From positions 1 to 64,000 of the forward strand of contig MU401573.1 in the NCBI GenBank assembly GCA_022579005.1: a stretch of 64,000 bases of DNA, given 5' to 3'. This document shows positions 12,546-24,392 of this stretch, in pieces. The DNA comes from Poronia punctata (Eukaryota; Ascomycota; Sordariomycetes; Xylariales; Xylariaceae). Positions within the stretch are counted from its first letter, which is position 1. Each line of letters begins with the position of its first letter. Both the position numbers and the translations under genes were made by a program. The notes below the pieces were generated by a model. The model was given only the letters and a program-made list of their open reading frames with translations, was not told the origin of the DNA and made no database searches.

Positions 12546-13060
12546 CATTTCTTTTGCTAAAGTCTCTGTAGTTGAGCTGGAAAGCTTTGATCTTCTTTGT
12601 CGACGTTAGACAAAGTCTTGCATGGTTCTAGTATTCGGAGGTTAAGTATAGGGGTGTGTAATTGAAGACGATTGGATTATTCACCATGGACAAGGGCCAT
12701 TGGGCCATATTTGGAAACACAAGTTCTAGCGTAATAGGGGTAATTACTGTATGGCTTTTATGCAAACAAATCTACGGCACCACCCATTATTCCTTCCGAG
12801 TCTAGCAATTAGGTAGACAAGGAGACAAATTCGGATGAAAGAGACAGAGCGTTGACTTTTATGAGAGAACAATGGTATAGAAAGAATCGTGGTACTAAGG
12901 AGAGAACAAGGACTTCACATTGCATTGTTCACGATGTTAAAAGTCGAATATTTAAGACTCAGCGTCATGACAAGATGCTATCTCATGATCAAGAAGCCCA
13001 AGCCACCAACGTTATCCAAGAGAAAGCATACTAACCAAAAAAAAAAAAACTACAGTTCAG
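12546..13060. other. Intergenic, no gene seen
   Basis: About 500 bp between the inverted-repeat element and the next gene. A 60-codon frame at 12852 lacks an ATG start and has no recognisable composition. A 12-A run occurs at 13038-13049. Confidence 0.55.
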
Positions 13061-13070
13061 TATAAAAAGG
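13061..13070 (+). promoter_or_regulatory. TATA-like element
   Basis: TATAAAAAGG stands 28-37 bp upstream of the ATG at 13098. If functional, the 5' leader would be very short. Confidence 0.35.
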
Positions 13071-13097
13071 TGTAAGAATAACAAAACAGGAAGAAAA

Positions 13098-14015
13098 ATG
13101 GGTAATAACAAAATGTGGTACCAGGGCGACGCAATCCCACCCGCCTACGACCCATGCAAAGACGACCGAGAAGAGAAAACATACTCTCAGGCCTTGGACG
13201 ATCCCAACCGCTGTTACGGCATAGGTACAGAAGAAGACCCTCTCGTAATCTGGATGAACAGTTCGTCTGACAAGATGGACAGGGACATGCTCTGGGCCAA
13301 CAACAACTTCGCTAAAGCCATAGCCAAGATCCTCGGCTTCACACACGCTTGGATCATCAAGGAAGCTCACGGAGTGGAATACGCGCGGGACGCGAAAGGA
13401 CGGAAGATCCCCACATCGACATCGCCGAACAGGTATCTGTTACAAGAGGCAGATATGCACATCACATTGCGTCTGGGTACCGGTCTATACGATTGTAGGT
13501 TGTCAGCGCATGCGTATGTGCAGCTGGATGACGAGGGGTGTCCGGAGACGTATATGACGGATTTGGTCCGCCGGTACAGGAAACATGACGGGGATTCACA
13601 GATCGAATTCTGGCCTTGGAGAAATGCGCATCGACGGACTAGGCCGCGTAAGCCCATGTTTCTGTGCCAGATGCCCAACTGGGAAGTTCATGCTAATGTT
13701 GGCCCTTACTTAGATACGTACCGGCCCGATAATCGTTGGGCCGGAGATACGTATACGCCGAGGAAGCCGAGCACCCCGCCGAGAGAAGAGAGTGATTCCG
13801 GGAGTGATATTATTGAAGGTACGTTGACGGAGGAAATGAGCAAGCTGATGACTAGGTGTAAGTCGACATATGACAGCTACAAGGAGATGCATAGGGAGGT
13901 GATGGCACTTGGTGATCCGCCTGTTGATAGACTTAGGCAACTTCAAGCGGTAAGGGAAAGGTTTTATACGATGAAGAGGGAGATATACAGGGAGGTCAGG
14001 GGGATACTCGTATAA
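13098..14015 (+). CDS. Orphan 305-aa protein, function unknown
   Basis: A single open exon of 305 codons starts at ATG 13098 (context AAAAATGG). The composition is that of a real soluble protein rich in charged residues and Trp. There is no signal peptide or membrane segment. Residues about 50-200 look globular, with a conserved-looking core (MHITLRLGTG, HAYVQLDDEG, IEFWPWRNAH). A proline/serine/acidic linker follows around residues 220-240 (PSTPPREESDSGSD). The C-terminal 60 residues are helical and charged, likely coiled coil. I do not recognise a family. The HIT and HAY stretches are not a convincing 2H-phosphoesterase pair. It lies between repeat-rich DNA and a degenerate SAM-like fragment, which suggests a lineage-specific accessory gene. 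Confidence 0.7.
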   Translation: MGNNKMWYQGDAIPPAYDPCKDDREEKTYSQALDDPNRCYGIGTEEDPLVIWMNSSSDKMDRDMLWANNNFAKAIAKILGFTHAWIIKEAHGVEYARDAKGRKIPTSTSPNRYLLQEADMHITLRLGTGLYDCRLSAHAYVQLDDEGCPETYMTDLVRRYRKHDGDSQIEFWPWRNAHRRTRPRKPMFLCQMPNWEVHANVGPYLDTYRPDNRWAGDTYTPRKPSTPPREESDSGSDIIEGTLTEEMSKLMTRCKSTYDSYKEMHREVMALGDPPVDRLRQLQAVRERFYTMKREIYREVRGILV

Positions 14016-14418
14016 TCAACCATACAACAGTTGCCCTCGGGGTTATACTATGCTATAGACGCGGGAATATGAGGTCAAAGTCAGCCGGACTGACTAGGAC
14101 AGTAAGTAAGGCAAGTGCATGAACAAGGTAAGTTGGGGGGGGGGGGGGGGCTGGTTTGGGGTATAATAGGGCTTGATGTGTTGGTCTAGAAACAACGCGA
14201 CTTGGTTTTTACTACCAATATAGTGTCACATGTGAATAGCATTATCTGAGCCTATTAGTGAAGATAGATGTGTTGAAAAGTTAAAGTGCGGAGGATAGAT
14301 ATACTCTAGTGAAGCTTGTAACTTTCGAATGAGGCTCCGTGTTTTCCTGAGGGGTGTGTTCCGCCAAATGGTAGGAGATGGTATGTAGCAGATGTACCAT
14401 GTCTACGTCCTGGCTTGA
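14016..14418. other. Intergenic with a G16 homopolymer
   Basis: No gene. A run of 16 G lies at 14135-14150. Confidence 0.6.
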
Positions 14419-14658
14419 ATTCTTCCCTCCTTGTCTACTTTCATCTCACCTCTTCGCGTATCCGTACCCCCAACTACATATTCTACCGTAACAACATGGT
14501 TTGGAGAACTCCCAGGCCACGCAGACTTGGAACGCTCTGCAAGATACCATGAAATCGACGGGCACACCCTGCTCGCATACCCCGACGAACATGAAATGGC
14601 TACATTGCTCGGTGCTAGACCGGGGAAACAAGTCAACACGGTCATACAAATCATCTAG
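14419..14658 (+). pseudogene. SAM-domain-like fragment (sterile alpha motif)
   Basis: The frame open from just after a TGA (14416) to a TAG (14656) encodes about 80 residues. The last 55 resemble a SAM domain: a leading Trp (TTWFGELPG), the core EIDGHTLLAYPDEHEMATLLG, then PGKQVNTVIQII in place of the usual G-x-R-x-x-I-x-x-x-I helix. No in-frame ATG precedes the domain, so it is either an internal exon or a decayed copy. A nearby ATG at 14398 in a good context is in another frame and would need a short intron. A second acidic frame downstream (about 14960-15137, with KPKQEEVEDTEAEDN) may belong to the same broken gene. SAM domains mediate protein or RNA binding; nothing more specific can be said. 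Confidence 0.4.
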
Positions 14659-15137
14659 CAGCTACGTCGACGAAGTCCACTATACTATCGCCGTGTCGCC
14701 GAAATCAATACCCCAATATCAGATCCCCTATATAACTCAGACCCGAGACACAGTGAAAACACCGCTGCCGTACCTATACGTATTAATACCCAACTGCTAT
14801 TCTACACTCCGAGGCTGAACCCTCAAACAGGAAAAAGGCGAACACAGCAGAAAGGAGGGCAAAAACGCGGATGACGAGGGTACAATCGGAAGTGACAGGA
14901 AATAGCTTGTAGCTACAACTGACAAGGAAGGCCTTATTGAGATATCGTCCAACGATAGTTTCTATCGAAGATATTGAGCTGAAACCTAAACAAGAAGAGG
15001 TCGAGGACACCGAGGCAGAGGATAACACAGAACTCCAATCCAAATTCGACTTGGCCGGTATGAATGCAAACCGGCAAATTGGTTGGAGCCGCGTACTCCA
15101 TGAAGCTCAGGAAGGAGTTCCAGACTCTCAAGCCTAA

Positions 15138-17043
15138 CGTATGGAATCATAAGAATAGTACCCTCAAGTCGATTAGCAGATACCTACTTTAGTCATTCTT
15201 CCACCATGTCGAGCAGTTGCGCGAGATCCATCTAATAAACCAAAAATTGAGTGTTAGATTGGTGCGCATCCCATAATTGTGTTAACATGTTGGTAAGTAT
15301 CGAAATCGGTAGATCTTGATCTAACCTCAGGGGAGGAAAAGAGGATTCCCCCAATCAGTTGCGGGATACATGGCGGTTCCTCAGTCGGAGTCGCACTCTT
15401 CGAAGCCTAAATTCATCATATCTTTTGTAGGAACCATTTCAAATTTATTCCCCTCCAAGTAGAGAAGTATCTTACGAAACCTGGATTTCTCTCCCCCATC
15501 TACTCAACAAGCTAGTACCTATATTGCTTACATTCTTCCTCTTCCGCAGCATATCTATACGCCAAATTACGTCACCAGATTCTCCAAATATGTCACCCAT
15601 AAATTGACCGGTGGTGCTCGTAAACAACCGTGAAACTTCACAGCAGGTACCCAAAAGATTGAGCCTTTCCCCAACAAGTGTCCCAAAATCTCCTCTCAAA
15701 TATCTTGAACGTCTCATATGGCCGACATCGATATTTGGGTTTGGGTGAATTCAAACGTGACGGGAGTGTGCAGGCGGTCATGGACGGGAATGGTGACTTT
15801 GAATTGGAATATCACCCCTTTCCAATGTATCGACCGGGACAGGGACACACTTCGAATCTACGACAAATACTTCATATCTCGGTTTACCTAGATGGTGAAG
15901 GAGGTTTGTGCCATGATAACGCAGAGTCAAGATATCAAGAGGATTTATAAGCAGGTGAAGTGGGGATGGAAACAAGGGGTTAAATCTGGGGTAGAGGCCA
16001 TATGCGTTAATACAGGGTTGTTCTTTTGAGGTTATGTAGGACGGAACGTTCAATTGTTACCCCTCCAAACCCTGGGGTAAATACATACTAAAATCTTATG
16101 AGTAGGCACGTACATTAACTTGGGCGACGGAACAGATAGGAAAAGTGAGCAATGTAGTAATGATTTAGTGTTCCCCTCTAATCTGTAACATCTTTTACCT
16201 GCTGCTACTTGGTCCCGGTTGGTCCGGGGCATTTATTCTCGTGCGGGGAGAAGTAGGCAAGTTAGAGGGATTCACTTGCAATTACGAGTATTACTAGGTA
16301 GTTAACATTTCGAACTTCTTATCGGTACTAAGTACTTTGCTCCAGGCGTTGATGATACAACAGAAGGTAAGTATGTATGTACTTACTTATGAGGCACCAA
16401 TCCTGATACTGATGCAATCACCGGTAACCTGGACAACAGCTGATGACCAGTCTTATCAATGATTGATAATTCACTTTTGTGACTCACAAGTCCTTGCGTG
16501 CTTTGCATTCTCTAAGTACTTTATCTATCGCGGTAGGGATGATTCCCCTGGCAGAGGTTTAAATACTGTGTAAGATGCTATCATCAAGGCGCCTAGGTAA
16601 CATGAGGTTAGGGGCCCTTGGGGCATTCCGTCCTCTCACAGAGTCGAACTGTTGGAGCCACTTGCTAGAATAGGTATAGCACCAAGTGATCGGATATAAG
16701 AACTGCATTGTATGATTGCACCGCTTGAGCGTTAGCCTGGGCTAGCCTATTAGATTAGCAGAATAGCTGCAGGACGAGGCGTTGGAGGGGCTAAAAAAAA
16801 TATCTGGAGAGGTTACGGTACGGCGTAGTCGAGTGAGTCGGGATAGAGAATGTAGGAGTACCATGCATCTGTATTGTTTCCTGTTTCCTAGTATCTGTTT
16901 TTAAAAGGGTGTGAATCGGCTTGTTTCCAAAGAGATATATAGCTTCATGAAACGAACCGTCTGTTGGAGGTAGTCCAGCTTTTGATTGTCGCAATCGAGA
17001 AAAGAGAGCGGGCATATTCTACTTTCTTCTCAACCGCCGAGAA
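15138..17043. other. Intergenic, no gene supported
   Basis: About 1.9 kb with only short frames, most lacking ATG starts and overlapping each other on opposite strands. The frame at 15678-15950 begins with GTG and has no recognisable features. Confidence 0.55.
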
Positions 17044-18917
17044 ATGACGGCAAACGATGAGACGACGCCCCTCTTGGAGAACAGGGACGAGAACGAGAGG
17101 GATCGCGGACAAGAACATGAACAGAAAGATGTCAAGACGCCTTTCTTCGGCCCGGCAACCATCGTTTTGATGGCCGGTTTCCTCATCTCCCTCTCCTTTA
17201 GCTATACCCAGACACCGTAAGTTTCCCCGTCTCTGCCGAAAGACATGTCCGTCTAGACATCCAACCGAAACTAACAAACGCCAACAGAATATTATACAGC
17301 TTCCACTTGATGGTATGCGAAGAATTCTACAAACACGCACCGCCGTACGACGGAACCGGCGACCGCTGCGCCCGCAACGAGGTCGATGCCGGCGCTGCCA
17401 TGCAGTTCTCCATCATGGCAGCCGCCACCATTGTCTGCGGAATCACCAACCTCTTCTTTGCCGGCTGGGAGATGAGGAAGTACGGGCCGAAGAAAGCACT
17501 GGCTATCCAGACCTTCTTCCCGGCTATCCGCGTCACCATCCAAGCACTGTCTCTCTTCGTCGGTGCTCGAAACGGCCTCATCATCATGCAGTTGAGTCAG
17601 TTGATGGGTATATGGGGCGGTCCGGTCGGATATATCCTCATCCTGAACACCATCGTTGCCGAGATTACCGAGCCAGCCGGTCGGACCGCCATGTTCGGAC
17701 GGTTACAAGGAGTGTTGATGTTGGGCACCTCGCTGGGATACATGCTAGGCGGTATCTTGGCTGAAGAGGTCGGCATCACGACGCCATTTGAAGTCGCCGG
17801 AGTGTCATTCTTGGTGTCTACTGCCTGCGTCTTGTCCTTCTTGCCCTATATCGATCCAAAGACGTTATCGGATGATCAGACGCCCAAAGCAAAGGGACCT
17901 CTCAGCTTCTTGGCCCCTCTGAAAAACCTGGGGCCGCAAAAGATCAGATTAAGAGACGGGCGAATCATCTCGCATTACGGCATCCTCTTCCTAGCCCTCG
18001 GCATCTTCACCGGAGTCCTCGCGACTGGTTACGCGCCCACCTTGATCCAGATGTACTCCATGGCCGCGTTCCAATTCACGTCGGCAAACAATAGTCTGCT
18101 CATGTCGGTCAACTGTTTAGTCCGTGGCTTGTTCCTCATGTTCGTCTTTCCTCGAATCATCGCTCGGGGACGCAAGTTTTATAAAACCGACGATGAATCT
18201 CATCCAGAGACGTCGCCTGAGTCCCCGTCCCCATCCCCGCTACCGACCGAACCCCGAGATATCGACCCCGTTCCGGCAATCGTGGCCGACCAGGAGGAGC
18301 CGACAAAACCGCCCAAGCCCGCCACAGTGACCGAAGGCGCCGGGTTCGACCTATTCTTTCTAAGAGCAAGTCTGTTGGTAGACGGGTTCATCACCGTGTC
18401 CTCGGCCTTTGCCACCCAGGGCTGGCACCTGTATCTAGGTACGCATCCACCGTTGTCACGTATTACCTAATCGAACAGTTACTGACATGACGCAATCTGT
18501 AGTCGGCACCTTGCTCCCCCTAGCATCCGGATCGGCACCGGCAAGCAAAGGTGTCCTGACGGAAATGGTGCCTTCAAATCGCAAGGCGGACGCACTACAA
18601 GCCATGACGCTCGTAGAATATTCCGCGACCCTAACAACACTAGGAATGTTTGGCTTTATCTTTTCCTCCTTCGCAGATATTGGGAAGTCCTATCTGACCT
18701 TTTATTGCAATGCAGTATGTACAACCTGGCCTTCATCGCAACGCTCTACACTTACTTACTGATTTATTTCATCTTCCAGGCTGTTGCAATCGTTGGAGTC
18801 GGGCTCCTCCTATTCGCGAGATTTCCGCCGAGCGGCAGTGAGATGGTCTATGGGGACGACGAGACAAGTTCACGATCAGAAAGTGATGCATCAGAGCGAG
18901 TGGCATATGAGGATTAA
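17044..18917 (+). CDS. Major facilitator superfamily transporter (SLC46/folate-transporter-like)
   Basis: Four exons (17044-17216, 17288-18438, 18503-18714, 18780-18917) join in phase to 557 aa. Donors are GTAAGT, GTACGC and GTATGT; acceptors are ACAG, TGTAG and CCAG. An N-terminal acidic cytoplasmic tail precedes about 12 hydrophobic segments. Features of this MFS subgroup are visible: a first loop with DRCARNEVDAGAAMQF, the loop-2 motif-A position (GWEMRKYGPKKA), and a polar central loop rich in Pro, Ser and Glu around residues 370-425. The C-terminus is acidic. The plasma or vacuolar membrane is likely; the substrate is unknown. The closest family resemblance is to the SLC46/HIAT-type transporters common in ascomycetes. 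It is not part of an obvious gene cluster. Confidence 0.88.
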
Positions 18918-20232
18918 CATGATTATCGATGGCATGGCATAAAGCAAAAGCGTGGCTTTCAAAGTTTTGATTTTATACATATAGGGTATGAAGTCATGAC
19001 ACCCAACCCTCTCGCATTTAGGGCAGAATAATATGATTATGAGGCAAAAGCGAGTGAAGGGTTTCTTCATGAAATCGGACTGACTGGCGACGTCCTTCCT
19101 TAATATGTTGGTAGTGCCTGGGATGCGAATACGATTGACATCTGCTTCTAAAAGCATATCGTGACCCCACTTAAAATAGAGCTGTGGATCCAACCCCTAT
19201 TCTAGCCTATTAAAATCAAATTTGATCAATCTCTTTCACATTCAGGATCTTAAATGACCAGACCCTGCATAACTAGCAAATCAACCCCACTAACCTAACC
19301 TAGATTAACTAGTCCTAACTTTAATTTACAGGTACGTTCGTTTCCATCTCCGCCAGAAAGACGCTGCTCAGAGAATCTTTCTCACGAGAACAGGAAGAAA
19401 GGCATATTGAAGAATCCGGAGATCCATGGACAAGGACCTAAGCCCATATACCTACATACCTACAGGTAGGTAGGTTAGGATATACATTGGCAGCTCCCTT
19501 CTCGGCAATAATCAAAGGAAATGAAAGAAAACGGTAGGCACGTTAGGTCACGACAAATCTGAGACCCGCCTAAGAAACCCAACCCACTTGACTACCTATA
19601 TCTAGTTAACACTGTTCCATTCGTAGCAAATGGTCGTTTGGGCAATGAGGAAACAGAATTTGGGTCGAATTCAAATTGCAAGTACCTCGTCCGTTTCGGG
19701 TTTAACCTCCTCCCCCGTGGCGGGAGAGACGGGAGGTCCGGCTCAAACTATCAAAAGGAAAAGTAAATTGATATAGTGTTTGAGGACGTCTCCATGTTGG
19801 TTTTTCCTTTTTGTTGATGTATCTGTTTGTTATCGTCTCGGTTTCGATCCCAATGACATATCTCCAAGCAAAACCGAGACAAACTTACCTAATAAGAAGC
19901 ACGCGACTTACAAAAGAAACCGACAGACAGACTACTTTCCGGAAGGCAGGGCTTGAACTAAAAGGATCTAGGCGTTTTGCCATTTCATGTCTTACTGTTT
20001 CTTTATTCATGTGACAAAACACACCTAACCTAGAGTTCCCGTCCTGCCCCGACGTATCCGATAATCACGACTGCACTTTCCTCATCTTTCCACCGTTTTT
20101 ACAGACCAAGAATATGATGTCTTAGCCTCTACTCACTCACTCACACACAACCCCTCAAATTACACTACACCTCTTTCATATGAGAAAAGAGGAAGAATCG
20201 TAATATTAATATTAATACCTTCTCATCATATC
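18918..20232. other. Intergenic, no gene seen
   Basis: About 1.3 kb. It contains the recurring low-complexity motif (CCTACATACCTACAGGTAGGTAGG near 19450-19476, split by a few bases), pyrimidine-rich stretches before the next start, and no convincing frame. Confidence 0.6.
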
Positions 20233-21167
20233 ATGCCTTGGGCCATCAACCCAGTCTTCCAAAATCAAACCCCGGAAGAAGTCGCACCCGAACCAACCCC
20301 AGACCTAGAGGCCGCGAGCCGATCCAGCGCGAATGACAGCACTAACCCCGACCCACTACCTTTGGAAAAACAACAAGAACAACAACAAGGCGGCGACGAT
20401 GAGGTGTCAGGTTTCCGACAGCCAACGAGTAAATTCACAGCTCATCAAATATTTTATATTTTCATCCTCGACGGTATAGGCGCAGCTATTCTCTCGGGCG
20501 GGATTAACTTTGCCATAGCATACGGTGTGTAAACTCACCTCACCCCTCCCCCACATTAAAATAGGTAAAATAAAATAAAACCCGCTAAAACCAAAGCCCC
20601 AACTTAGCACTATATCACGGGAGAGGAGGAGAAGACAGTCCGATCCGTCTATTCCAGTTCCCCAACACGTTGGCCGGAGACACGGCCGTGACGATCTTCA
20701 TCCAGTTCCTCATAACCTGGATCATAGAGTCCGTCCTCGTCAACCTGGACCTGAAGAAGGGAGCAGTGGCGCCGATAGGGTTCATCCCGGAGCCGAGACG
20801 GAAGGTCCTGCGCTGGTTCATGTTCCTCGACCGGCCGAGGCAATCGTGCGATGTCAGGAGCATCAAGCATTGGCTGGAATTCCTCTTGTCGCAGGCCATC
20901 CGTTCGCTCATCTTGGCCGCCGCATTCTTCCCCGTGTTATGGGGCGCTAGCGTCGGCTTTCTCGTCTTGGTCGGGAAACATCGTGCGGATGATGACTGGG
21001 ATTGGTATTACTCGGCTACATGGGCACCAGAGATTTTCAAGCTGGTTCAGGGGGCCATACTTGGACTGTTGTTCACGCCGCCGATGGTCATGTTCTGGTT
21101 GTGTAGATGTGGATGGGCTTTGAAGAAGAAGAACGAAGAACCCCATCAAACTCCAGAGATAACGTGA
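20233..21167 (+). CDS. DUF2456 family multi-pass membrane protein
   Basis: Two exons, 20233-20524 and 20608-21167, join at phase 1 (donor GTGTGT, acceptor CTTAG) to give 283 aa. The first 75 residues are disordered (Pro, Glu, Gln rich). Four hydrophobic segments follow: FYIFILDGIGAAILSGGINF, then AVTIFIQFLITWIIESVLV, then the segment around SLILAAAFFPVLWG, and the segment around GAILGLLFTPPMVMFWL. FPNTLAGDTAVTIF and the GGIN-containing first segment fit the fungal DUF2456 (YHR140W-like) family as I know it. Function is uncharacterised; endomembrane location is likely. The gene is tail-to-tail with the aldehyde dehydrogenase, with only 110 bp between their stops. Confidence 0.8.
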
Positions 21168-21277
21168 AGAAAAGGGGCTGGCAACCTAAATGGAAAAGAA
21201 AAAAAAAAGACTTGCGACATGAAATATATTTAAAACTAACTTAATTAGCTAATCCATTCATCATTCACTTCAAATCT

Positions 21278-23080
21278 TCATCCATATCTAACATCCCCCG
21301 CCGTCTCCCTAAACCAGTCATTGGTAACCAGCGCCTCTTCCGTCGACGCGTAATTAATAATCGTACTCTTGGCCGTCGTGTAGGCCTCGTAAGCCTCGAC
21401 ACCATTTTCCGTCCCAAGCCCACTCGACGACTTGGTACCTCCCCACGGACTACTGGGATCGTTCCGATGATGAGTATTCACCCAAGTAATACCCGCATCA
21501 ATCCTCTCCGAGACCCGGAAAGCCTGCGATAGATCCTGCGTCCATATCCCAGCCCCAAGTCCAAACTCACTATCATTCGCCAACTCGACAGCTTCGTCCT
21601 CGGTATCGAACCCCACGACAACAATAACCGGCCCGAAAGCCTCCTCCCGCCACAGCCTCGTCTTGCGTATATCCCCATTTCGCGCATGATTGTTGACGAG
21701 GATGGTAGGTTCGAAGAAATACCCCTTTTCGAAATCCGTCCCGTCCCCATCAAGCGTACTCACACCCGCCATCCTCTTCCCCCCCGTCAGGACCATCGCC
21801 TCCCCACTCCCCACCGCATCGTCAACAAGCCCCTGCACGTGCCTCAACTGTCTCTCCGAAACAAGCGGCCCCATCAAACAATCCCCATTCATCGGCTTCC
21901 CCATCCGCCCAGCAATAAACTCCGTCTTTCTCTTCAACAACCCCAACACCTCATCCAACACCTTGTTTTCCACAATAATCCTCGTACTGGCAATACACGT
22001 CTGCCCACTAGCAATAAAACTCCCAAACGCAACCCCGTTAACGGCAAGTCTCAGATCCGCCCCCTTGAACACGACGAGCGGAGCCTTCCCGCCCAATTCC
22101 GCCGTATACCTGGCCAAATTCCCCCCCACAATCCCGCCTATCGCGCGCCCCGCCGCCGTCCCACCCGTGACATCGACTTTTCTTACGAGTGGATGTTGCA
22201 CGAGTGCCCTTCCCGTGATATTCCCGTATCCAGGTAAAACACCAACGACCCCATCCGGCACACCCGCTTGTTTCAGAATAGCACCCAGTTTGATAGTCGT
22301 GAGAGGGGTCAACTCGCTCGGTTTGATGATTACAGAATTCCCAGCTGCTAAAGCGGGGGCGAGTTTCTTCACGGCGATGAGGAGAGGGTGGTTGAAGGGT
22401 GTTATCTGTACGACGACGCCTAAGGGGACGCGGTCGACGAAGTTGTGGAGTTTCCCCGTCGTGGGGAGTAATGGACGGGGGGAGATTCGGAGGAGGGAGG
22501 CGTAGTATTTGAACCATCGGATTAGGGAGGGGACTTGGGCTTTCACTTTTTTTTTTGGTTTCAAGTTGTGTTAGTAGCAAAAGAAGAGAGGGGGGGAGGG
22601 GGGGAATGGGAGTGAGGAAAGGGGAAGAAAAACATACTTTCGCGAATAGCCCGACCGGTTTGTCGGACTTCGAGGGCGATCAGTTCGGGGAGTTGGTCAG
22701 TGAGAAGTGTGGCGCAATTATCTAGGACGTCGGCGCGGTGGTGTGGGGATGCGCGCGACCAGATGCCTGATTTGAAGGTTTGTTGTGCTTGGGCGATTGT
22801 TTCCTCGACGTCTTCTTCTGAGGCGGCATGGCAGCTGGATAGATGATCTGGTCAGGAATACGAATTGTACTCATGAGAGAAGGGGATATTTACTTACTGG
22901 GCGAATATCTCCCCGGTAGAAGGGTCTTCTACTGGTATTCTATGAAAATCATAATTAGTATGAAGAGATGAGAGTGAGATGTGATCATGTATATAATCTG
23001 GATTGATGAATGAAGACTCACAATTCACCCCTCCCAGGACGTTCCTCACCACCCACCCACATAAGATACGTCTCACTCAT
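21278..23080 (-). CDS. NAD(P)+-dependent aldehyde dehydrogenase
   Basis: Four exons (23080-23022, 22939-22898, 22834-22638, 22545-21278) join in phase to 521 aa. Expected motifs are present: VEDPSTGEIFA near the N-terminus, the ITPFNHPL segment with the oxyanion Asn, IIKPSELTPL for cofactor binding, the general-base Glu in TAELGGKAP, the catalytic Cys in SGQTCIAS, and EEAFGPVI. It should oxidise an aldehyde to the acid; no signal peptide is seen, so a cytosolic enzyme is likely. The final 20 residues show no peroxisomal signal. The substrate cannot be told from sequence. Start chosen at ATG 23080 because exon 1 splices in frame and supplies the usual N-terminus. Confidence 0.9.
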
Positions 23081-24274
23081 TATTTTGATTCGGGTCGTCG
23101 ATACAGCCAGTCGTAGTACTAGGTTGAAGCAATACTACCGAGTTTACCTACTTATTCGACAATTGCAAAAGTTGTATGAGGGAAGAATGCACGTGTAGTA
23201 GGTAGTAGTTTCCAAAGATGCTGACTGTTCATTCACCCCTCACCGACAGACTACAGCTGCCCCTCCTTGCATACCAGTGATACCACTGACCAGGACCCAT
23301 AAACAAGCATGCGGCTTATCGCCTCGGCGCGTTCCGGACGACGTCAAATACACTTATTCTGAATTCATTGTTGCGTCCGAGTATTATTTCTTTGAATATC
23401 AACGACATTGACCCTTTTCTTTTCAATTTAAATTACGGCCAACTATACTACCTGTTTCCATATCCTAGGTACAGGCAGGACACGACGGTATCGGCTGAAC
23501 TGCAATATTGGACCATTTTATCAGCTCTGATGCTGCATGCATTTACCTATGAGATTGATGCTTCGTACCCTTACGTGTTTAACGGCTTGTGCCGTGGGCT
23601 CATGTTTCAGCAGTGAAGAAGGCGATGCAGAAAGATTCATTCGTACCGACACTCGGTATAGGTACTTTAGGTATTTGATTCAATCCGTCACTTTCCTACC
23701 GAGGTACTTTAGCTACATACCGATACTAGTACCCGCACGTCAAGGCGCGCGTGCAGGAAACATGGTCAGTCAACGATGCTAAAGTCCGATATTGGATGGT
23801 TGACGAGCATGATCTCAATTCATCAGCGGGATCCTTCTTCCCACGGACTGCTTCGCCACAGCACCGAATGAGCTTCGCGGCTATCTAGTGGCCACACGAG
23901 AAAAGCATTCCGTAATATCCTGCTGAGAAACCAACTCAAAAAAAAACCCCCGGAAACGAGAACGTCGCAACAAGTAGGAAGAAATTTATTGATCAACTGA
24001 TGAATCTACCCGCTTACCAGACAGTTGGACAGTTGTTAGGATGAAGTAGGTATGTGAGTGGTCATCTTTCCAAATCCGCCCCTCTAAGGCTCTACCTACA
24101 GCCTCTGCACCTCTTGAGGGAAAACACATTATACCCGAGTCATGTCTCAAACTGGGTCCCCAAACGACGGCAAATGACAAATGTTCCTATGACCCAGTAA
24201 AGTGCACTTACTTATTCAAACAACCTTTCCATTACAGTATAGACCTTAATGTGAAGAATATTAGCACAATTCAA
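23081..24274. other. Intergenic, no gene seen
   Basis: About 1.2 kb of mixed composition upstream of the aldehyde dehydrogenase and before the tRNA gene. Short frames lack ATG starts or family features. Confidence 0.6.
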
Positions 24275-24376
24275 TCTTGATTGGTCTAGTGGTCAGGATA
24301 CCTGCTTGTCATGGACGAGCGTTCGCTCGTCGTTCGGCAGTGCGCAGGTGGCCGGGGTTCGATTCCCCGATCGAGA
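24275..24376 (+). tRNA. tRNA-Asp (anticodon GTC), with a 31-nt intron
   Basis: A complete cloverleaf can be drawn. Acceptor arms TCTTGAT (24275-24281) and ATCGAGA (24370-24376) pair over 7 bp with one T-G wobble. The D arm follows. Anticodon stem CCTGC (24301-24305) pairs with GCAGG (24344-24348), and the T arm is CCGGGGTTCGATTCCCCG. The anticodon is GTC at 24308-24310. The intron, 24312-24342, sits one base after the anticodon, the canonical eukaryotic position. It contains a perfect GACGAGC/GCTCGTC hairpin. The B box GGTTCGATTCC is intact. Confidence 0.88.
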
Positions 24377-24386
24377 GAATACATTC

Positions 24387-24392
24387 TTTTTT
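24387..24392 (+). terminator. RNA polymerase III terminator
   Basis: A run of six T begins 11 bases after the tRNA-Asp 3' end, followed by a second run of five T. Confidence 0.7.

Noticed and set aside
15678..15950. 90-codon plus-strand frame
   Set aside because: Starts with GTG, overlaps an opposing frame, no recognisable motif.
21690..22505. 271-codon plus-strand frame
   Set aside because: Antisense shadow of the aldehyde dehydrogenase, whose catalytic motifs are clear on the minus strand.
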